This document shows positions 58,348 through 64,000 of a stretch of 64,000 nt of DNA, piece by piece. The stretch lies in the NCBI GenBank assembly GCA_964006375.1, contig OZ023268.1, forward strand, positions 82,719,835 to 82,783,834, read 5' to 3'. The notes beneath the pieces were generated by a model. That model was not told the DNA's origin. It searched no databases and worked only from the letters and a program-made list of their open reading frames with translations. The position numbers and the translations under genes were made by a program. The stretch is from Tillus elongatus. Its lineage: Eukaryota; Arthropoda; Insecta; Coleoptera; Cleridae. The first letter of the stretch is position 1, and each line of letters starts with the position of its first letter.

Positions 58348-60885
58348 GTGTCAGCGGATACACTGACAGTAAATATGGATACTGAGGATAAAGGGGAAGG
58401 GGAAGCCGTTAAGGCAGAGTTGTCCCTAGACCCGGATGCATTTGATAGTCGTACCAGCTGGGTATATAAGCTGAAGAAAGGCGAGGTCGACGTTGAGTTA
58501 GCCAAGTTTAGGTTGGTGTGCTCTGGTACAGTCGATGAGAAAAAGCGACGTTTAGTTCAGTTTATAAAGGAGGGTCGATCGTCTCCGAACCCGATAACTT
58601 TACAGCACCCTCCGGTGTTTACGAATACAATGGCGAAACCGATTGTTGAAATTCCGAATGTGGCCGGATGGCACATTCATTTTGATGGTAGTTCCGATCC
58701 GGAAACTTTCATGGAGAGGCTAGAGGAAATGAGGTCGTTGTATAATGTGACTCCTGAAAGTCTGCTCCGCGTGTTACCGCTGCTGTTAGAAGGCAGATGC
58801 CTGTTATGGTACCGGAATAACAAGACATCGTGGTTGACCTGGGAGGACTTTGTGAATAGCTTTCGCAAATTCTATTTTCCCAGGGATTACTATATTAACC
58901 TGGAATCAAAAGTGAGTCGTAGGTTGCACCGCAAAGGCGAAAAGGTGTTGCAGTATATAACAGATATACGCACCCTGATTCGTCGTCATGGGAAGATGAC
59001 CGAAGTACAGGAACTGTCGTGGCTTTATAGAAACCTGTTGCCTGAATTTAAGCAAATGCTTTGGCAAAAAGATTTCACGACTGTGGAAGCTTTTGTAGAG
59101 TCTGCCACTGCCGTGGAAGAGGTTCTGTACGAGGTGGATTCAAAAGCGACCGGCCCGACACGGGCGGAAAACTCGGTAGGTTCCAAAGTTGGAACGGGTG
59201 TTAGCCTAGAGGCAAGAGACTCCGGAAGACAAGTACAGTCTTCGTCGAGTTCGCAGCCGAAGGGACACGAAAAGAAGGTTCATTTTACCACTCAGCCTTC
59301 TAGACTGGATAGCGCAGCGCAATGCTGGAAGTGTGGGAAAAGGGGACATTACCGCAGTCAGTGTCAATCTGTTGCGCAGCCGCGCTGTACCAGATGTGGC
59401 AAGCAAGGTCTGTGGTCCCGAGATTGCCCCTGTTCCCAGTCGGAAAACTCGAGAGGGGGCAGTGTAGGCTTGAACCTATTGGCGGCCCCGAAGACCGAAA
59501 CCCCGCAAAACAAATGGGTGCATGGTTCTGACACAAGGCCCTTCCTACTGGTCAAGGTAGAGGGAAGAAACTTCAATGCACTGATAGATACCGGGGCGAC
59601 AAGGTCGTTTATTGGTGAGTCTGTGACCGCATGGTGCAGACAAGTGGGATTGGTATCCTGGGAAGAAAAAGGTCTGTCTACGAGAGTGGCTGATGGAACA
59701 ACGACGCCCATTTTGGAAATGTTCCAATTGAGTCTGGGTATTGACTCTGGCGTTGTGCAAGCAAGATGCTTGGTTCTGCCGACTCTGTCCGTGGATATGG
59801 TGTTGGGGATGGACGTGCTAGGAGTCCATGACCTGGTTCTCGATTTGAGAAGTGGCACCATCGTGATCAAGAATTTGGATACCCAAGCCCGAGTCGACCA
59901 ATCACAACGAACAGCGGGTCAAGTGGCAAGTATGGAAGAATTTTATAAACCGCTAGCTCAGATAGAGGTGGACCCGAGAGAACAAGAGCTGAATGAAAAT
60001 AAGATTAGGCAGAGGCATGATATAGGGAGTAGTAGGCATAAGGCAAGTGTTTCGTTGCCTGCTCAGATTTCCTCCCCAATCGCCAACCTGGATGTGAGTT
60101 GTCGGAAGGGCGCGGATGCTAAGGTGACCGATTTTGGTGCCGAAGGCAAGCGAACCGACAACTGGTACGACAAGAAGTTCGAAGAGGTGTCAACGCATCC
60201 AGATGCCTGTCCCGATTATTGCATCCGTGGTGATCGCTTGTACCATAGCTTTCCAAATCCACGTAAATGTAACACACGGAAGCTGTCCCATCGCTGGAAG
60301 CTGTGTGTTCCAAAACAGCTGCGCAGACGCATTTTAGGAGAGGACCATAATGCTGCGGCAGCTGGACACTTAGGAATTGCGAAAACAATTTCTTCATTGG
60401 ACCAGAGATATTACTGGCCAGGTATGTTTCGCGAGGCTGCGAAATATGTGAGAAGCTGTGTAGATTGTCGAAGCTACAGAGTGTCCCAAAAGAGACAGTC
60501 CCAGAAATATGAACCTTGTAAAGCTGTCAGTATAGGCCTGCTTGGTCCAGGGCCTAGATATTCCAAAGGCAATTGCTTGACGGCAGCTATACAGGATAGA
60601 TTCGCAGGAAGGACAGAGCACCGAAAAAGTCAGCGTGCAAAGAAGAAGGTTAGCATTGGAAATTGTATGGTGGAGCCAGAGGCCGTCGCAAGTGTGGCCG
60701 AAGAAATGCAGCCTGTATATAAGCGCAAGTTATGTTGGCGCTGTGGCCAATCAGGTCACATGCGGTCGCAATGCGCAAGGCGATCGGGCATATTCTGTTA
60801 CCGATGTGGGAAGCGAGGAACGCTGTCCCGAAGATGTCCTTGTTGGAAGAAACAGCGGGACCAGGAAGAGAGGGAAAACGTCTAG
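58348..60885 (+). CDS. LTR-element polyprotein: Gag, protease, integrase remnant, second NC
   Basis: One uninterrupted 845-codon ORF. Residues 30-75 look SAP-like, and 110-260 are retrotransposon Gag capsid (LEGRCLLWYRNN). Residues 325-365 hold two CCHC-type knuckles (CWKCGKRGHYRSQC, CTRCGKQGLWSRDC). An aspartic protease follows (ALIDTGATRS near 411, VDMVLGMDVLG near 480). RT and RNase H are absent. Residues 665-710 are the integrase HHCC zinc domain (HNAAAAGHLG, SCVDC). Next comes only a stub of the integrase core without its first Asp, then a second knuckle pair at about 797-833 (CWRCGQSGHMRSQC, CYRCGKRGTLSRRC). The product could assemble and mature particles but cannot copy or integrate itself. 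It would need a partner element in trans. The start ATG is the first in the open frame. Confidence 0.85.
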   Translation: MSADTLTVNMDTEDKGEGEAVKAELSLDPDAFDSRTSWVYKLKKGEVDVELAKFRLVCSGTVDEKKRRLVQFIKEGRSSPNPITLQHPPVFTNTMAKPIVEIPNVAGWHIHFDGSSDPETFMERLEEMRSLYNVTPESLLRVLPLLLEGRCLLWYRNNKTSWLTWEDFVNSFRKFYFPRDYYINLESKVSRRLHRKGEKVLQYITDIRTLIRRHGKMTEVQELSWLYRNLLPEFKQMLWQKDFTTVEAFVESATAVEEVLYEVDSKATGPTRAENSVGSKVGTGVSLEARDSGRQVQSSSSSQPKGHEKKVHFTTQPSRLDSAAQCWKCGKRGHYRSQCQSVAQPRCTRCGKQGLWSRDCPCSQSENSRGGSVGLNLLAAPKTETPQNKWVHGSDTRPFLLVKVEGRNFNALIDTGATRSFIGESVTAWCRQVGLVSWEEKGLSTRVADGTTTPILEMFQLSLGIDSGVVQARCLVLPTLSVDMVLGMDVLGVHDLVLDLRSGTIVIKNLDTQARVDQSQRTAGQVASMEEFYKPLAQIEVDPREQELNENKIRQRHDIGSSRHKASVSLPAQISSPIANLDVSCRKGADAKVTDFGAEGKRTDNWYDKKFEEVSTHPDACPDYCIRGDRLYHSFPNPRKCNTRKLSHRWKLCVPKQLRRRILGEDHNAAAAGHLGIAKTISSLDQRYYWPGMFREAAKYVRSCVDCRSYRVSQKRQSQKYEPCKAVSIGLLGPGPRYSKGNCLTAAIQDRFAGRTEHRKSQRAKKKVSIGNCMVEPEAVASVAEEMQPVYKRKLCWRCGQSGHMRSQCARRSGIFCYRCGKRGTLSRRCPCWKKQRDQEERENV

Positions 60886-61404
60886 CAACAGGCACTAACC
60901 TCCTGTGTAGGAGCTGGTTCCCGATCCGTGGGCATACAGTGCTCGCCGATGGAGCTCGGCGTGGGAGTTGATGGAGCTGGTGAAAAACGTGTTCGAGGTG
61001 GAATTCCAGCCACTTGCTAGTGGTGTCTTCAGCCAGTTCTCCATGCCTGTGCCTTCTTTCTCCCTCCCCCATTTTGAACACTTGTGCAAAGTGAAAGGTG
61101 AAACTGTGCAGTGACAGTGAAGTAGGTTAAGTTAGTTTTAGGTATCGCTCCGTTTTGGCCTTGTGGCCAAGCGTGGCTTTGAGGATTATGTTAGTTTTAG
61201 GTATCGCTCCGTTTTGGCCTTGTGGCCAAGCGTTGCTTAGGGGTTAAGGATTATGTACAGTTAATTTTAGGAACCTTTAATTTTTGATTTGTTCTTTCTT
61301 TTGCGCGGCGTTGGCGTTATCACAGTAGTCTATTCAACGAATGATGTTGAGGAGGTTGAGTAGTAACAAAAGACTGCGTCTTTTGTTAACCGAAGAAGGG
61401 GGGG
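60886..61404 (+). other. LTR-element 3' untranslated region and polypurine tract
   Basis: It holds a tandem duplication (61132-61190 and 61191-61255) of TTAGTTTTAGGTATCGCTCC through GGATTATG, 59 and 65 bp. The polypurine tract at 61392-61404 follows. Confidence 0.8.
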
Positions 61405-63329
61405 TGTAATGAAGTCCGATTTATTGCAGTTATTTGAATAATTAATGAGCCGTTTAGGCGGTATAAATAACGGATATTTGTTGAACAATAAATCTGATTC
61501 ATTTTAAAGTATGAAAATTCGCCAGAATCCAAACGCAGTTCTTGTAGAACGGACCGCTGTACGCCAGTCTGACACGCGCAATAAGATGTGTCCTAGGCGC
61601 ATGTCGGAAAAGCGGAGAGGACAGAGCAGGTGCAACGCGAGACAGAGGGTTTTAAATGATTGCCGTGGTAACAGGTCTCCGTCGTCCGTATCTCGCGTGG
61701 AAGTTTGTTAAAGCGTTAGGTGTAATAGTACCTGAGGGAAGATTGTCCCGTATCGCTATAGAGTAGCGAAGAGGCCGTGTATTGGTCTGTTGTTAGTAGA
61801 GAATAATAGTCTAGGAGGACTGTGTTCTGTAAAGGTATCAGTTTATCAGGTTAGTTATCACTTCGGGAAACGTGCAGAAGTATAATTGGTAAATGGTTAA
61901 ACTTGTTGTGTTTTATTAATGCTGTTCTACGTGAAGTATTAACAGCGGAGTTAGGATTTCACGTGTAGATAGAGTCTACTAGATTTAGTGGTGACTAAAT
62001 GGTCACGATTGCCCATCTAAGGGAGATCTAAGTAAGGTAAATAATTATGCCGTACTGTAGTGGAATTAGGGTGTTTTAGCGAATCAAAGCGTACTATACA
62101 GGGTGAACCGCGATATCTTGGAGGGACGTACGTCCTTTGAGAGATCGTGTATTTATTCTGGAGGGTATGCGCTCGCTGAACTAGGTGGTTAATTAGTTAT
62201 AGTGTCCAGCCTAGGTAAGGGCCAAGCTGGTCACGTTTTGTACCCATTTAAGGGAAACGGGAGCACGGACAGTGCTGAGGTAGGGTAGTATTTAGTGTGC
62301 CCGACATCGTGTGCTGTATTGGTGCGACTATGTTTGCTTTGAGGGACGGAAAAGTCCTCGGAGGAAGCAGAGATCAATCCAAAATGGTGTGCAATCGCTG
62401 GAGGGCATTGTAGGCGAGTTAGGGTGTTCCATATTAGGTAACAAATTACCTAGTGGTATTCATTAGTGAGTTAGGGTCGTGAAAGCGTGGGAACCGTTTG
62501 TTTGTTCACGGCGCGGATCCATTCCCCATTTGAAGTTTAGGGTATCCTGTTTTACGCTTGCCGTGCCTTATTATGCTTTGTTTGCTGTGTGAATGCTAGC
62601 CGCCCGCTTAATTAGCATTAATTATTAGGCGTATTATTTTAGGTGCATATCACTGTATTTTTAAATGGTACACATTTGTGGTATCAATTGTCAAAGGATT
62701 TCTTGCCAGAGATAACACTATCTGGATTGAAATATGTTTCTCGATATTGGCATGCTTTGTAGCGAATTTTTAGTTTTAATTATTTGATTGATTTTTATTA
62801 TTGCCGATTTCATTTTTGTAAATATCTAGAATGTTATTAGAAAGCTTTTATGTAACTAGTTGCGTTTCACTGCACTGCCTGTAGGTATTTGTACTAGTGT
62901 AAAAGTGTGAGGGCTAGAATCCTGTGACGGATTGCGACTAGCGTAGGCATATCGTAGTCGATAGTTGCCTGTCTAGAATATTTCTGCTTCCAACTTTATA
63001 TGTTAGGGAAAACAGCCATTATTCAGGAGTGAGTGACTAAAACCCACTTACTCCTCGAGAACTCTACGGGACAGATTAACTTACGACCCCTGGCTATAGT
63101 TTTCATCTCCACTCGAGTTACCATGGGACAAGGCTGTTATGAAACAGTAACTTTGTGATGTTCTACGAGGGCCTTAGCAGAAGTCCTCACGGGGATCTGA
63201 CCCCGTCCTATTTAGTAGGGAATAAAGATGGCGCCCGAGGATAGTTTAAATAAAAACGTTTAAGTCACGCCCGAATGACGGATTGGCAAATTATCCGTCG
63301 GGCCATCTGCTGAGCCGGAGTTCATCGCA
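61405..63329 (+). repeat. 3' LTR, 1,925 bp
   Basis: Same length as the 5' LTR and nearly identical. Its AATAAA at 61487-61492 would direct 3' end formation. Confidence 0.92.
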
Positions 63330-63333
63330 CTGT

Positions 63334-63780
63334 ATATATGTAAACAGAAAGTAAACCCGGGTATGGATTCTAGGGGACCTAGTTTGCGCTCATTTGAAGA
63401 AATCTTTTTAGAATTCCAAAGCCGCGGTCTCCTCGTTAACGAATTTTTTCTATGAAAATTATCTAAAAATTATAGACCGTTAAACCATAAATGTAACTAA
63501 AACTACTTCCAAAGCATCAGAGAAAGTGTCTATTTGAAATAATTTTTCTGGAAATATTTTATTAAAGTGAAGGGCAATGATGGTTTAAGCGGAAACTTAG
63601 AGGTTTGCAGAACACTCTTTACATAATCGGTATTTCTTTCAGGTTCTTTGCCTAAATGTTGATTTTGGCGTTTCAAATCGCGACTTTTTACGTTTTGAGG
63701 AAAACCCCAATTTTTTTCTTTAAATGCCTCTACCTTTTTTGTCTTTAAACTTAGTCATAAATGTTCGTAAATTGTTTACC

Positions 63781-63850
<70 letters not shown>

Positions 63851-64000
63851 GAAACTGACCCTGGATATGGGTTCTGGGGGGGCCTAGTTCGCGCTCATTT
63901 GTAGAATTTTTTTTCTAAATTCAAAAGTCGGGATCTCATCGTTAGTGAATTTTTTTAAAGAACATTCACTAAAACAAGCACTTGTGAAGCCACGGGAAAA
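63334..64000 (+). repeat. Long interspersed repeat with (TA)n, right part of LTR target
   Basis: Continuation of the repeat interrupted by the LTR element: GGTATGGATTCTAGGGGACC, GCATCAGAGAAAGTGTCTAT, the GACGTTTTAAATCGC-like block near 63680, (TA)n at 63784-63845, GGATATGGGTTCTGGGGG, and the TAGTGAATTTTTTTAAAG palindrome at about 63943-63972. Confidence 0.7.
63784..63845. repeat. (TA)n microsatellite, about 62 bp
   Basis: TA core of the last interspersed repeat in the window. Confidence 0.95.

Larger units (their letters stand above)
55891..63333 (+). mobile_element. Non-autonomous Gypsy-like LTR retrotransposon, 7.4 kb
   Basis: LTRs 55896-57820 and 61405-63329 have equal length (1,925 bp), start TG and end CA, and are flanked by CTGT (55892-55895 and 63330-63333; ACTGT if the last LTR base is shared). 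By eye I found two differences between the LTRs, at 56848/62357 (T/C) and 57668/63177 (T/G), so the insertion is recent. A polypurine tract (GAAGAAGGGGGGG, 61392-61404) abuts the 3' LTR. No TGG-starting primer-binding site is obvious at 57821. The 3.6-kb internal region has one ORF and no reverse transcriptase. Confidence 0.9.

Noticed and set aside
58348..60885. Domesticated host gene rather than a retrotransposon ORF
   Set aside because: It is enclosed by near-identical LTRs with a short TSD and a polypurine tract, so it is an element gene.
60886..61255. CRISPR-like or regulatory array from repeated units
   Set aside because: Only two adjacent units without spacers, in a eukaryotic retrotransposon 3' UTR.

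Overview
This window is AT-rich, intron-containing animal DNA dominated by transposable elements, almost certainly from an insect or close arthropod relative. The only host gene I can support is a cytosolic HSP70 with canonical GT-AG introns. The repeats (LOA, Jockey, R1 and RTE-type LINEs, DD41D Tc1/mariner, pogo, hAT, Gypsy-type LTR element, tRNA-derived SINE) fit an insect. Species cannot be named from the sequence alone.

Host gene. An HSP70 gene lies on the minus strand with three coding exons: exon 1 at 41560-41266, exon 2 at 35095-34895 and exon 3 at 17615-16222. All junctions are phase 1 with GT donors and AG acceptors. The exons join in frame to 629 residues ending in EEVD. The introns are about 6.2 kb and 17.3 kb and consist mostly of mobile elements, so 25 kb of genome holds 1.9 kb of coding sequence.

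Layout. 1-3,050: a MITE family with TIR CTGGACGCAGCAAGTGCG, plus an array of alternating palindromes. 3,100-6,220: decayed minus-strand LINE carrying a 61-bp LOA-tail insertion. 6,400-12,470: (TA)n-cored repeat, decayed mariner, MITEs, hAT remnant. 12,527-15,449: pogo-like element with an 80-bp intron. 15,451-16,080: RTE-type LINE tail. 16,222-41,560: HSP70. Its intron 2 holds LOA-like debris, a Jockey LINE (19,483-25,986) with a nested, apparently intact LOA LINE (20,629-25,850), hAT-type ends, Penelope-like termini, a DD41D mariner (28,716-30,580) and a hAT element with 8-bp TSDs (32,390-33,782). Intron 1 holds an R1-like fragment, a SINE and large inverted repeats. 41,600-55,350: Harbinger-like fragment, a foldback DD41D element, two more copies of the 28.7-kb mariner family, a diverged relative and a decayed minisatellite. 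55,896-63,329: a young LTR retrotransposon with 1,925-bp LTRs and one 845-codon ORF lacking reverse transcriptase. 63,330-64,000: the repeat into which it inserted.

How it fits together. The elements are nested, and target-site duplications give part of the insertion order. LOA went into Jockey, which went into the HSP70 intron. A LOA tail went into the 3-6 kb LINE. MITEs and (TA)n repeats went into hAT. The LTR element went into a member of the MITE/(TA)n family. Tc1/mariner elements, which need a TA target, repeatedly abut long (TA)n tracts. The least conventional objects are the RT-less LTR element with two nucleocapsid-like zinc-knuckle pairs, the foldback mariner whose inverted repeat extends past its own ends, and the palindrome array near the left edge.
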